Source of the DNA: Diplolepis rosae
Lineage: Eukaryota; Arthropoda; Insecta; Hymenoptera; Diplolepididae
Direction of reading: 5' to 3'
Assembly: GCA_030998225.1 (NCBI GenBank)
Contig: JAPYXD010000744.1
Location: 1,302,001 to 1,366,000 of the forward strand
Length of the DNA: 64,000 nt
Under the pieces are notes generated by a model. That model was not told the origin of the DNA, searched no databases, and worked only from the letters and a program-made list of their open reading frames with translations. This document shows positions 1 to 11,659 of the stretch, one piece after another. The position numbers and the translations under genes were made by a program. The number at the start of each line of letters is the position of its first letter. Position 1 is the first letter of the stretch.

Positions 1-924
1 GTGTCTCAACTACTCGCTCTATAGGAATCATTGCAAGATGTATCAGAAGAAAATACACAATCTTGCAAATATAATAATTTTTTACACTCACATCACAGGA
101 AAAGATAATTTCTCTGGTAATAATAATGAATTTTATTGCACTGATGAGATTATCGTTAGACTTGTGGTTCTACAATAAAAAATAATAATATTAACCCTTT
201 GACGACGGGAAGCAGGTATTCGTGCTCTCCACAAACTATTTCGCCGAATTTTCTTAAATTTGACAGATAGCAGTTTTTGTTAGTTTTATTTTATTATATG
301 AAGTCGAAAAACCGATATTCAAGATGGCGAACCCTATATAACCGACTTTGTAATGGTCGAAAAATACAAGAGCATCATTCAATATTCACACTAATAAACC
401 GAGTTTGAAATTAGCTACAGGTTAAAAGAAATAATCTAACTCAGAATATACCAACTAATGATTACAAGTAACTGAGATGTATTTACAGTTTGAAGAGCGC
501 TAAACATAGATATTATAAAAAAAAATTTATATTAAATAGATACGGTACACACATTTGGAATGCTTATAAACAAATATATAAAAATATAAATAAATAAAAT
601 ATTAAGAATAGAGTTCCAAAAAAGTTACTGTAAATATCGACATATCTTTCATTATAATTTAATTTTGCTAAATAGTTTTGTTGTTTTGTAAGATGAAATC
701 AGTGTTATGCATAGAAAATAGTATATTGTGTAACAAGTAAGAAAAGCATGCAGTCCTATAGATTCTTATGTGAAAGATTACACTAATTTACAAATGTATT
801 CTAAAACTTATAATAATGTCTCTAATTAATAATTATTCCATACACAATTAACAATATATCATATGCTAGAGATAATAATCATATTCATATTCTGGACTTA
901 TTGTATCGACCCCCGTGTGTAAAT
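1..924. other. AT-rich stretch, no gene seen
   Basis: No coding region or RNA gene can be supported. The phrase ATTCTGGACTTA...CGACCC near 890-912 recurs at about 30800 and 32950, where it begins ribozyme-bearing insertions, so a truncated copy may start here. No ribozyme core was found beside it. Confidence 0.5.
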
Positions 925-1109
925 AAGGAGTGAAAATGCGATTGAATCAAAAGCATTTCTTTCCAAAATCATGTATACTAGTAATTCATAAAAATATACT
1001 ACAAGAACCAATAAATATGTTACTAATTTTATAGCATATTGATTTGAATCCATGATATACATGCTTTTGGAAAGAAATGCTTTTGATTCAATAGCATTTT
1101 TTTTCAGTG
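925..1109. mobile_element. Hairpin MITE (CACTGAAAAA-type end)
   Basis: The two halves are inverted copies built around AAAAGCATTTCTTTCCAAAA, with an AT-rich loop. The right end reads CAGTG followed by TA; the left end is degenerate (GGAGTGAAAATGC, preceded by TA). There is no coding capacity. It belongs with the many CAC-ended, 2-bp-TSD MITEs of this window. Confidence 0.7.
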
Positions 1110-1228
1110 TAGTTGCAATTACCGACTTCATGTGGTCTGGTTGATCCCTAGCCTTATAAGCTGTTCAATCTACTTACTAAGTTTTGTTATCCAAGATAGT
1201 TAAAGTTAACATCTCGGTTTCAAGACTT

Positions 1229-1690
1229 CACTGTTAGAAATGTTCAGGAAATTACAAAATTTTTATGTTACAAAGGTAACGTAAAATTTCACGATATTTA
1301 TAATATTTTTGAGTAAAGGTATCTTAAAATTGCGAAAAATGTACTGAATAACCTGAAACTTTTCTTAATATTATGAAATCCAACTTAATTTTTATAAAAT
1401 GTATCACAAAATTACGAAATTGTAAAATAAATTTCAGTTACATGTAAATGCATAAAACTACTTCAGTTATCTAGAACATGAAACTATTCCTGTTACAAGT
1501 TTCGGAATATCCAGATACAAATATCAGAATATTCAAGACTTTGCAACTGAAAATTAAGAATTTGTTTCTTAAGTTTACTAAGAAGTAATTCAATTTTATA
1601 AAATTCTATCTTAATTTTACGAAACTGTAACTGAATAAAACTCATCTAGTCACGTATTTCGGGAAATCACGGCAGAAATTTCTAACAGTG
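1229..1690. mobile_element. MITE with CACTGTTAGAAAT ends, TT target duplication
   Basis: The ends are CACTGTTAGAAATGTTC and the inverse of ATTTCTAACAGTG, flanked by TT on each side (1227-1228 and 1691-1692). The interior is AT-rich and non-coding. The last 200 bases are almost identical to 35020-35200, the same element in a second location with a TA duplication. The duplication is therefore 2 bp but not fixed in sequence. Confidence 0.8.
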
Positions 1691-1692
1691 TT

Positions 1693-2192
1693 AATATCTA
1701 GTTAGTTCAACCTCAATATCTAAGATCGTAATCCGATATTTAAGCTTCTAAGTTATTACCCATTACATACATTTTTTTCTCAGTGTACCTTCTGTCATAT
1801 ATGCTCTATGAAGATTTCTCTAATAGCGCTGAAAAAACGTTACTAATATATGGCAATGAGAATGCCTTTGTATAAAATTAGTAGTACACTATGAAAATAT
1901 TTCGAAAAATGTCCATACAATTCGTTAGCGACTATTCCACGTTATTGGAAAATTGAACTTTCATAAAGATTTTTGGAAATTTGGTTGGAATTTTTTTTTA
2001 AACTTTCGGAAATTTATTTGAACATTTGGAGACATTAGAAATGTTGGTTCAAATTAGCATCTTATCAATACTGGGGAAAATACTCCGAAGCATTTTTATA
2101 ATTAAATAGTGTACAATTGTTAAAAAAAAAAAAAAAATGAAAAAAACGTTGATAGTTTGACAAAAAAATTAACAATTGAAAATAACCACCGG
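1693..2192. other. AT-rich, no gene; possible MITE end
   Basis: No gene is visible. TTTTTTTCTCAGTGTA near 1771-1785 resembles the right end of the CACTGAGAAAA MITE family, but no matching left end was identified. Confidence 0.4.
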
Positions 2193-2583
2193 CCCAGGTG
2201 GAAAAGTCGGATTCATGCCAGTATTTAGAAACGACATAGTATCGCGGAAGTTGTAAACAAAGAGCAAAGCCTGTACTGGACAATTTGTACCAAGCCAAGG
2301 GTTGGCGCGGTACTGGCATAGTACAGCCCCAGTCCTGATACCAAGTGTTGGCCAACAACCGACAACGGACTAATGCCAGTACTGAGCCAATAAAGATTTC
2401 AGTGCTGGGATGGTACCGATGTCCAGTATCGCGCCAGTACCGATGGACAACTTCCAGCCAAGTTAACTTTCGGAACCATTCCGGTGGTAGGCCGTGCTTA
2501 TTATGCCAGTATCGCGCCAGTACTGCAAATCCTTCAGCGGTACTTGCACGGTACCAAAAGCCGGTTCTAAATTTCCACCTCGG
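2193..2583. mobile_element. CCC-ended MITE with GTACTGGCGCGGTAC repeats
   Basis: It starts CCCAGGTGGAAAAGTCGG and ends with the near-inverse ATTTCCACCTCGG. The interior is made of imperfect copies of the near-palindrome GTACTGGCGCGGTAC. These repeats create apparent open reading frames on both strands, which I do not treat as genes. It is the same family as 11995-14262 and resembles the ends of the autonomous element at 53488-60788. The right terminus is degenerate, so the target duplication is unclear. Confidence 0.7.
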
Positions 2584-3370
2584 AGTGAAGTATGATTTCA
2601 CAATATAATATATTTAAAAATTTCAATCTTCATGCAAAAAGATGAAACTACTCTTAAAAAAATTGTATGTTGTAGAAAATTTTCACTAAACGTACAAAAG
2701 GTTACAATTTTTTTCTAAAATCAAAGCAGTTTTAGAAAATTTAACAAGTAATTATAAATCTAAAAGAATTTAAAATTGTTACATCATTGTGGTCTATTTT
2801 AATTTATAGTACTTGGTTATAGAAACACATTTCTACTAGGGAAGAGAAGAGACTGTGCTTCATAGTAGGATGGCTTTGTATTGAAAATTGAAAGTTAAAT
2901 CTCTTGTCGAGAAAGTTGAGGCTTAAGGAAGCCATCTTGTCATCAGAAGCTGTAAAGGCTGTTCGCCCTCATCCGTTCATTTCTCTCAGTCATGGCTGAT
3001 AATCGCAAGGATTCCTGGATATCCAATGGACATTAGTTCCGCCCGTTATAAATAACGTGGAAGGCGCGATGGTTCTCCGTAACAGTATCGAGAAGTGCAT
3101 GGAGCGTAACCGTACACCGTACAGTGGACCATCAACACCGCGGAAACCTTAATAGAGGGTTTATTATTTTATGGAGCTACCTTATGCTTTGTGTACATAA
3201 CTCGTAGGTACCTCGTCATTGTCGAGGACCCGTAAATCATGAAATGTTGGTCGCACGGTAGCTCTCCGCGCGAACCAACTCCCTTTCGGGTCCTGAACTC
3301 TTGGCTTTTGGTCATTGGTCAGAAAAAGGTGCTTGTTCCTTTTCGAAATTCCTACTTTCAACTGACTCCG
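2584..3370. other. No gene recognised; locally GC-richer segment
   Basis: From about 2840 to 3330 base composition is more balanced than in the flanks. No long reading frame, RNA gene or repeat seen elsewhere in the window was found. It may be unique host sequence. Confidence 0.4.
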
Positions 3371-3374
3371 AGGT

Positions 3375-3560
3375 TAAAAGTGAGAGACTAATTCAATTTG
3401 GTCCAAATTTCTACTAAATATTAGTAATTTTTCTACTAATTGCACTTTTAAAAAACTTTATAACGAATTATGAAAATATAGTAGAAAAAGACTAATATTT
3501 AGTCGAAATTGTCATTAAAGTGAATTAGTGACTCACTTTTCACTAATTCAGATTTAGAGA
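3375..3560. repeat. Hairpin repeat, MITE-like
   Basis: Inverted halves surround AAATATTAGT/ACTAATATTT, with outer arms AGTGAGAGACTAATTCA and TGAATTAGTGACTCACT. A diverged relative with GACTAATTCGGATTTA lies at about 12590-12715. It is non-coding. Confidence 0.5.
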
Positions 3561-3779
3561 GTAAAATTTTTATTTTCCTAAATTCAATCAGGAGTTTTTT
3601 TATAAATATTTAATTAAGTTACTCAATTCTAGTTCTTTAATCAGTTTACTGAATTAAAATCATTAAAACATTTGTGAAAATCAGTACTCAAATATGAATC
3701 AGTGAAACTTTGACAGATTTCAATTAATTGAAATATTAATTATCTCAATTGATTACTATCGCGAAAGTATCGGATTGAA

Positions 3780-4180
3780 ATTCATTCCAAGCCAATCAGA
3801 ACTATTCCGATTCATACCAATATCTGTATCCGAGACAATGCGAATCATTCCGAACCAATCCGAAAAACGTTTTGTATCTCGTTTGATGAAAAACGGTCAA
3901 AACACAATCTGACTTAATCCGAACCATCAATCCGAACCAATCTGAACCAAGTTTTAAATCCGAATTTATCTGAGCTCGATTTAATCTAAACCGTATTTTC
4001 AATCAGAATCATTCCGACCTCGGATTCATTCAGACCTTGGATTCATTCAGATTAATTCTGATTGAAAATTAGATTTGGATCACTCCGAGCTCGGATGAAT
4101 TCGGATTGAGTCAAATTAAGTCAGATTGATTTTTGACCGTTTTTCATCAAACGAGATAGAAAACGTTTTTCAGATTGGTT
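3780..4180. repeat. Large imperfect palindrome of TCCGAACCAA-like short repeats
   Basis: The left arm contains repeated TCCGAACCAAT/TCTGAACC words and GTTTGATGAAAAACGGTC. The right arm carries the inverse GACCGTTTTTCATCAAAC. The whole stretch can fold back on itself. No open frame of note lies in it. Confidence 0.6.
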
Positions 4181-4337
4181 CGGAATTATTTAATTTTAGC
4201 CTTCAATTTTTCGAATGCAATAAGGTGTACGCGCGTTTAGGACAATAATTGTTGTGTTGTAAAAAATCATAAACAAATATGCAAGAAACTGAAATTTTAT
4301 GCTGTATTATTTTCTTGAGAACTAAAAAAAGCCCTTA

Positions 4338-4591
4338 CACTAAAACCTCATTTATCGGGACACTCATTTATCGGGATCATCACTTATCGGGATCTCACAA
4401 CCTCATTTATCGGGACATTTTTTTTCTCCTCCAGCCACCACTCCTTGTACATAGTGACATGAAGTGGAGTAAGGTGAAAGCATGGTGGGACTCCCACCAT
4501 GAGGCTGAAGGTGGTAGTGGGGAGCCCCTCGAAATCCCGATAAACGAGGTGTTTACATTTCAAGGGCGTCCCGATAAATGAAGTTTTACTG
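4338..4591. mobile_element. pogo/Tigger-like MITE, TA target duplication
   Basis: The ends are CACTAAAACCTCATTTATCG and the inverse of CGATAAATGAAGTTTTACTG, flanked by TA (4336-4337 and 4592-4593). CAGT(A)AAACC ends with TA duplications are typical of pogo/Tigger-type Tc1-mariner elements. The motif TTTATCGGGA recurs inside. Relatives lie at 46757-47517 and, with TTTATCGCAA, at 42204-43093. The 100-residue frame crossing it is an artefact. Confidence 0.75.
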
Positions 4592-4593
4592 TA

Positions 4594-5640
4594 TTATAAA
4601 TAGTTAATGGAGACTAAATATTTTTAAAAATTATACACACACCGAAAATTTAACATGAAATTGTGCAAATCGGCATATCCACGTGAATGTATTCCAGAAG
4701 ACAGGAAAGTAACATTATTTTTTTGAATGTTTTATCGTTTGTAAATGTTGGTAATACGATCATATTTTACACTTCCGAAGGTGGCAACACTTTTTTTTCA
4801 TTTTCTTGGCTACACTGCTTTCTCAAATTTTCCAAATAAATAACAAATTAAATAAAAATTTTAATGGTAAAATTTCAAATAGACTAATTTTTGTTTTTCT
4901 CAAAAAAAAGTTTGATTTTATTATTTTATCCTAATTTGAGATTTTCAAAGATAAGGTGAATGTCCTATTCCTGGCATACGTACCAATACTGGCACAACTG
5001 AACGCAATTTCAAAAAACAAATTCTCATTACTGAGTTTGAACATTTGAGACGATAAACTCTTAAGAAATTGTCTATAAAGTGACTAATATACCGTAATAA
5101 AAAGTCGAATTCAATCTTTCGCCTCTAACATTGGTATTCAAGTGAATATTGGTAGCCATCGCTTACTAAGAAACAGCTCGTCACTTCTCAGGGGAAATAT
5201 GCATGTTTATCTTAAAATAGTCAATGTCATTGTATTGAATCAATTTTGCATGGAACAAGATTTCATAAATCGATGAATAAATTAAATAATAATATCCTTT
5301 TTATTTAAAATTCAACCCTTTATCTACTCGTATACAGGGGCGCCAACCCCCGGGGGAGGGTATAGGTCAGGCGGCCACTCGACATTTTGCGCGGAGGGGA
5401 GGGGGTTTATGACAAATATAACAATAAATAATGTGTAAAAGAGTAAAAAAAAATGGGGAAATCATGTTAGGGAAGGGAAGGAAGCAAAATTAAACAGAAC
5501 GTCTGCAAATCCAAATTACGCACAAATAAGTTTATATTTGTCAGCAGACCAGTTCACGAAAATCACTGATAATTAATAATTAATTTGAAATCATTTATAG
5601 CCGCAAGGCTGAGCCACTAGGCGATATGAGGAGATCTTCC
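4594..5640. other. No gene seen
   Basis: AT-rich sequence with one short G/C-rich patch (5335-5405, CCCCCGGGGGAGGG). No repeat family or coding region can be supported. Confidence 0.4.
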
Positions 5641-5658
5641 TGTGGAGAAAGAGGTGTC

Positions 5659-5800
5659 GGACGCCTGTGTAGCTCAGTGGTTAGAGCAATCGACCGGCAT
5701 TCGAAAGACCTGGGCTCGAATCCCAGCGCAGTTGAAAGCGTTTATTTTCCACAGAAAGATTTCAAATTCTTTAAATCACTGATAATATTGAGTAATACGA
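5659..5800 (+). repeat. tRNA-derived SINE, full head
   Basis: The head has a pol III A box (TAGCTCAGTGG), a D arm GCTC/GAGC, a perfect T arm CTGGG-CTCGAAT-CCCAG that includes a B box, and a weak acceptor pairing CTGTG/CGCAG. The anticodon arm is poor, so this is tRNA-derived rather than a working tRNA gene. It is followed by GAAAGCG and TTCAAATTCTTTAAAT, the 3' end seen in the SINE copies at 9208, 51538 and 54340. Confidence 0.75.
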
Positions 5801-5880
5801 ATTACGAAAAGTGTGTCAAAAAATAGTTAACAAAAAAAGGAATAAAAAACAATAAAGATGTACTTATGAAAAAATTAAAC

Positions 5881-7690
5881 TAGTCAGGGCCCCGTAGGTA
5901 ACGTAACGCTTTTGTCGAGGTGGGCCCTACTAGACTTTCTAGTAGGGGTTTAGTGAGGTCAGCCCTTTCACTACCCCACCTACAAAAAAGGACACCATTA
6001 GGGCCCTATTCACCCTCCGCATTGAATTTAAGGGCATACATCAGCAGAGTCACGTGACCAATCTTGTTCAGGTATCTCTTTGAGAAAATAATAAATAAAG
6101 ACGATTTTCCACATTGAGAGAAAAAGTACAGGGGAAATTCGAGTTAAGACTCTAATATTTACCGTTTTTAACGGCAACGGAGGGATATTCGCTTGGAAGG
6201 TTAAGTTTACTGTTTTTACAGTAAAAAATCTGTTTTCAAGCTAGGGAATTTTTTTCTGAGTAAATTGACAGTACTTTTTCATTGCACGTACACCAAAAAA
6301 AATCTCATTAGGTTTGACTACTTTTTAACTTACTTTCCATAGTTTATAAAGGCCCCAGTGTAATTTTTGAAGTTAAGTTAATTTTAAAACTTTATTTACT
6401 TTCAAGCAGACTTTAACTTACTATTTTTATATACAAACTTACCTACAAACACACATTCCCCTCTACACTACACAAACGCTCGTTTAGGTGGTATTAAAAA
6501 TTATTCTTAACGCTGCGGGTTCGAACCCTCTCCTCCTACTTATGATTAACGCGTTACTTAACCTAACGACTAAGCCTCTCGGCTGCGCACGCTTGGAATA
6601 CAAGAAATGAAATAGCGCTTATAACCTGCAACTACTGCAGGGCCGTGTAAGAAGTGTATGGGCCCCGTGTAATCGGGAATTTTTTAATTTTATGCTAATT
6701 TATGATTCTGATTAAAATTTTTAATTATTAAATCGTTTTTTTATAAAATAAAATATTTTTGAAATAAACAGATCAAATTTTTGAATGAAAGAACATTACA
6801 TAATAAAAAGATTTATATACATTTTAGAAGTATTAATTTTTATTATTGTATATTAGTGATACTTTATACAGGTTATGATTCCTTTAATTTTGGTTTTTAA
6901 GAGTCAAATCAACGTATGTTCAGAATCTAAAAAATTTGAGTTTTTTCAATTCCAAAGATATGATGAAACTTTTGAATCAAGAAAATTATCGCATAACGAA
7001 ATTATGCATTAAAGTTCGCAATAAGTAATTCCAACTAATGAAGTACTATTAAAAAAAATAGTACACTTATTTACTTATCACTAGTTTGTTTTTCTAACTA
7101 CTCTTATGTAGAAACTTCTGCCGCTTATGTTTATTATGAAAGCTTCAATTGATTTTACTATTCACTCCATGTTAATTGAACTACATGTTTAGTTATTGTT
7201 ATTACCTCGACACAATAAGATACACACACATATACACACGTGCTCGCATATGATTATTATAATTACATGCGAATTCGAGTCAAAATTATGAAAAAGTTTT
7301 CTTAAATGTTCTTCCTCCCTCTTCAGTATTGATCTTATCCAAGACCGTGTTCAGAAAATCTCCATTTTTCTCAGATAAGATCAAATTTTAATGGGAATAA
7401 AGAATAAAGGTTATGTTGTATCTAATGGACCTAACCTTAACCACAAATATTACAAGTAGGGATTCTCTAGTCGGGGCCCCACCAGATACAAATAGATTTT
7501 CCATACTTAAGCGAAACAAGGAATTCCTCACTGGAACCTGACAGGGCCCCTATCAGTTTTTTCTGGACTAGAAATACTAATCGGGTGCTAACAGGGTCCC
7601 TACCAGTTTTTCCTAGATGAGGAAATTCTAGTCCGGGCCCTACTAGAACCCAACTTGAAATCAGGAAAGATAGGGCAATTTCTACACGGG
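5881..7690 (-). mobile_element. D element, copy 1, one terminus missing
   Basis: This is the reverse-complement relative of the complete element at 43903-45657. It retains the terminus at 7690 (TTTCTACACGGG) with its GGGCCC-rich subterminal repeats, and the tRNA-like module at about 6495-6600. It lacks roughly the outer 75 bases of the other end. The sequence at 7021-7040 is the unoccupied version of the site into which the 16099-17908 element inserted in copy 3. No protein is encoded. Confidence 0.75.
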
Positions 7691-7714
7691 ATAGGCAAAT
7701 AATTCTATATCTCA

Positions 7715-8224
7715 ACGTTTTTTTCGTATCTCACATATTTTTATTAAAAAATGAAATTATTGAATTTTATTCATATTTTTTAGAGTTAAAACGAAAAATA
7801 TACATTTTACCAGAAACTGTGTCAAACAAAATTTGTAGACCTTATTGAAGTCACCAATTTTGCATTCTTACGTTAATTTCGTATTTCACATATTATGGTT
7901 AAAAGCTTGAATTTTTTATTTTCAATGGTATTTTTTAAAATTAAATTAAAAAATATACATCTTATAAAAAAAATGGGACGATTCAAATTTGTAGATCTCT
8001 TTGTAGTAAACAATTTTGTATAATAACATTTTTCTCGTATTTCGAATAATTTAACTTGAAAATGAAATTAAGATATTGACTTTTTTCAAGTCTTAACATA
8101 CTGAAACTTTCTTAATTGTGGTTTAATCGAATAATATTATGAGGATAATTAAGGGAGAATGATGAGCACTATCAGAAATCAGTATTGGAATTTTGGATTC
8201 TTCTAAAAAGTCTTTTTCCAAAAC
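7715..8224. repeat. Degenerate AT-rich repeats, unit about 160 bp
   Basis: Successive blocks contain TCGTATCTCACATATTTT, AAAATTGAATTTT-like words and ACGAAAAATATACAT. The same blocks recur at 25860-26470 (inverted), 30700-30780, 31300-31590 and 60895-60990. They look like decayed internal parts of one larger dispersed element. Confidence 0.6.
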
Positions 8225-8390
8225 ATAGAAAATGCTCAAATTGACATGTTTGGTAACATGTCTATTATTATATTGACCCAAATTCATATAATGTTTGTTC
8301 ATTTCTTTGGCATAGAGTCAGTTTCTTCTTATTTTCATTGATTAAAATTGTTATTACATTTAAAAATGCGCAAAAAGAAAGAAAGGCAAA

Positions 8391-8421
8391 CGTTTCGGCC
8401 ACATATGGGGGCCCTCTTCAG
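8391..8421 (-). ncRNA. Hammerhead-like ribozyme core
   Basis: On the minus strand the order is CTGAAGA, a GGCC/GGCC stem II, then GAAACGTT. Bases immediately outside (GGCA and TGCC) pair as stem I. Stem III is the minimal palindrome ACGT and the predicted cleavage triplet is GTT. Confidence 0.6.
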
Positions 8422-9192
8422 TGCCATAAATTCAAAGATTAATTCAAAATTTATGTAAAGAATTACAATATAGAAGATAATCAAAAAAGAATTATAATAA
8501 AAATTAAAAACTTATCACATAGCTTGCAATTCAAAATGAAGTAGTCCAGTATGCAGCATCACGAATTGAAAAATTACGTGAAGTTCACTATGAATAAAAA
8601 ACCGGATAAATCAAAAACATAACAAATTTTGCACACGAACCGACCGGAATTTTTTTCAAAAAATGTTTATTATTAATGAATGATGCCAAATTGGTTCACA
8701 ATGGCAAAACGCGAACAAGTTTTACATTAATGAAAACTTCTCGTGAAGACTTTAATACCGGCGTCTCTCACAGAATAATCTGAACTGTTTTAAAAACCGA
8801 CTCGGGACATGTGGCTTTGCTGACCGAAAATTTTTCTCCTATAAGCAATCCTGAGAGGTTCTTTTCCTTTCTTGAAGAAGACTATTGTCCTGTACTTAGT
8901 TAAGAAATTCGAGACTTTTATGATGATTTTCACGAGTGGACGAAGGCGTTTATTTTTTCAAGAAAACGATTTTGTATATAGGCTTCACGGACAATCCATT
9001 TTACACTGAATTTGCAAGCGAGACGTTACATAAAGATAAAATATTATAATATCCATATATGTAATTTTACTCCATATTTAAAAAAATTGAAAGTTGTTTA
9101 TTTTCACATTCAGATTTATTCTGAGATGTTTTGGAAAAATGATAATAAATTTATCTTTAAAAATTAATAAAAATGCAACTTGAATATTCGTG

Positions 9193-9493
9193 ATATTAAT
9201 TATCACAATTAATTAGTTGAGTTTGAAATTTTTGTCACTGCCTACATTATCGGAGGATCACTAGTCGCGTATCAGATAGGATACGTTGTCGACAGGTGTC
9301 CTCGTAGACAATTTCAAACTCTTATATCGCAAATAATGCAAATAAATTCAATATTTAAAGAATTTGAAAATCTTTCTGTGGAAAAAATGACGCTTTCGAC
9401 TGCGCTGGGATTCGAGCCCAGGTCTTTCGATTGCCGGTCGACGTCTTTTTTTCAACAGAAAGATTTCAAATTCTTTAAATATTAATTATCACA
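9193..9493. mobile_element. SINE-like retroposon with 15-bp TSD
   Basis: The insert 9208-9478 is flanked by ATATTAATTATCACA (9193-9207 and 9479-9493). The neighbouring direct unit shows the empty site near 10540-10555. The insert carries a reversed tRNA-like segment (CTGGGATTCGAGCCCAG and GATTGCCGGTCGAC). It is the same family as 51538-51846. Confidence 0.8.
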
Positions 9494-9738
9494 TTTGAAT
9501 TTATTATTAAATTCAACTAGTTCTGAAAATGGTCAGAACTGTTAGATATTCTAACTTTATAGTGAAAGTGCCATTTTTAAATTTCAAATTGACATGTTTG
9601 GTAACATGTCTATTATTATATTGACCCAAATTCATATAATGTTTGTTCATTTCTTTGGCATAGAGTCAGTTTCTTCTTATTTTCATTGATTAAAATTGTT
9701 ATTACATTTAAAAATGCGCAAAAAGAAAGAAAGGCAAA

Positions 9739-9769
9739 CGTTTCGGCCACATATGGGGGCCCTCTTCAG
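9739..9769 (-). ncRNA. Hammerhead-like ribozyme core
   Basis: This is identical to the core at 8391-8421 and lies 1348 bases from it in direct orientation, or about 1062 once the SINE insertion and its duplication are removed. Tandem ribozyme copies are the arrangement that releases unit-length RNAs in known retrozymes. Confidence 0.6.
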
Positions 9770-11526
9770 TGCCATAAATTCAAAGATTAATTCAAAATTT
9801 ATGTAAAGAATTACAATATAGAAGATAATCAAAAAAGAATTATAATAAAAATTAAAAACTTATCACATAGCTTGCAATTCAAAATGAAGTAGTCCAGTAT
9901 GCAGCATCACGAATTGAAAAATTACGTGAAGTTCACTATGAATAAAAAACCGGATAAATCAAAAACATAACAAATTTTGCACACGAACCGACCGGAATTT
10001 TTTTCAAAAAATGTTTATTATTAATGAATGATGCCAAATTGGTTCACAATGGCAAAACGCGAACAAGTTTTACATTAATGAAAACTTCTCGTGAAGACTT
10101 TAATACCGGCGTCTCTCACAGAATAATCTGAACTGTTTTAAAAACCGACTCGGGACATGTGGCTTTGCTGACCGAAAATTGTTCTCCTATAAGCAATCCT
10201 GAGAGGTTCTTTTCCTCCTTGAAGAAGACTATTGTCCTGTACTTAGTTAAGAAATTCGAGACTTTTATGATGATTTTCACGAGTGGACGAAGGCGTTTAT
10301 TTTTCAAGAAAAACGATTTTGTATATGGGCTTCACGGACAATCCATTTTACACTGAATTTGCAAGCGAGACGTTACATAAAGATAAAATATTATAATATC
10401 CATATATGTAATTTTACTCCATATTTAAAAAAATTGAAAGTTGTTTATTTTCACATTCAGATTTATTCTGAGATGTTTTGGAAAAATGATAATAAATTTA
10501 TCTTTAAAAATTAATAAAAATGCAACTTGAATATTCGTGATATTAATTATCACATTTGAATTTATTATTAAATTCAACTAGTTCTGAAAATGGTCATAAC
10601 TGTTAGATATTCTAACTTTATAGTGAAAGTGCCATTTTTAAATTTCAAATTGACATGTTTGGTAACATGTCTATTATTATATTGACCCAAATTCATATAA
10701 TGTTTGTTCATTTCTTTGGCATAGAGTCAGTTTCTTCTTATTTTCATTGAACAATATCACGAATATTCAAGTTGCATTTTTATTAATTTTTAAAGATAAA
10801 TTTATTATCATTTTTCCAAAACATCTCAGAATAAATCTGAATGTGAAAATAAACAACTTTCAATTTTTTTAAATATGGAGTAAAATTACATATATGGATA
10901 TTATAATATTTTATCTTTATGTAACGTCTCGCTTGCAAATTCAGTGTAAAATGGATTGTCCGTGAAGCCTATATACAAAATCGTTTTCTTGAAAAATAAA
11001 CGCCTTCGTCCACTCGTGAAAATCATCATAAAAGTCTCGAATTTCTTAACTAAGTACAGGACAATAGTCTTCTTCAAGGAGGAAAAGAACCTCTCAGGAT
11101 TGCTTATAGGAGAAAAATTTTCGGTCAGCAAAGCCACATGTCCCGAGTCGGTTTTTAAAACAGTTCAGATCATTCTGTGAGAGACGCCGGTATTAAAGTC
11201 TTCACGAGAAGTTTTCATTAATGTAAAACTTGTTCGCGTTTTGCCATTGTGAACTAATTTGGCATCATTCATTAATAATAAACATTTTTTGAAAAAAATT
11301 CCGGTCGGTTCGTGTGCAAAATTTGTTATGTTTTTGATTTATCCGGTTTTTTATTCATAGTGAACTTCACGTAATTTTTCAATTCGTGATGCTGCATACT
11401 GGACTACTTCATTTTGAATTGCAAGCTATGTGATAAGTTTTTAATTTTTATTATAATTCTTTTTTGATTATCTTCTATATTGTAATTCTTTACATAAATT
11501 TTGAATTAATCTTTGAATTTATGGCA

Positions 11527-11557
11527 CTGAAGAGGGCCCCCATATGTGGCCGAAACG
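11527..11557 (+). ncRNA. Hammerhead-like ribozyme core
   Basis: The plus-strand copy lies in the inverted third unit: CTGAAGA, GGGCC...GGCC stem II with one bulged G, then GAAACGTT. Flanking GGCA and TGCC form stem I. Confidence 0.6.
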
Positions 11558-11659
11558 TTTGCCTTTCTTTCTTTTTGCGCATTTTTAAATGTAATAACAA
11601 TTTTAATCAATGAAAATAAGAAGAAACTGACTCTATGCCAAAGAAATGAACAAACATTA

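Larger units (their letters stand above)
8238..11658. mobile_element. Ribozyme-bearing insertion: two direct and one inverted unit, 13-bp TSD
   Basis: Units at about 8238-9590 and 9590-10750 are near-identical direct copies; 10751-11658 is an inverted copy. Each carries the hammerhead-like core described separately. The block is flanked by ATAGAAAATGCTC (8225-8237 and 11659-11671). An unoccupied relative of the target appears inverted near 25835-25860. It has no transposase-type TIR and no reverse transcriptase. A long TSD and mixed direct/inverted copies suit a non-autonomous Penelope-like or retrozyme-like retroelement. The 60-78-residue frames inside are copies of the same repeat, not genes. 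Confidence 0.75.

Noticed and set aside
2065..2608. Overlapping frames of 178 and 87 residues on opposite strands
   Set aside because: They arise from the GTACTGGCGCGGTAC palindromic repeats of a MITE; the composition is repetitive and no domain is visible.
5659..5735. A functional tRNA gene
   Set aside because: The A box, B box, D arm and T arm are good, but the anticodon arm and acceptor are poor and the 3' sequence matches SINE copies; called a SINE head.
10116..11180. Similar frames of 63-78 residues on both strands
   Set aside because: They are the same inverted repeat read in two places; no start context or domain.
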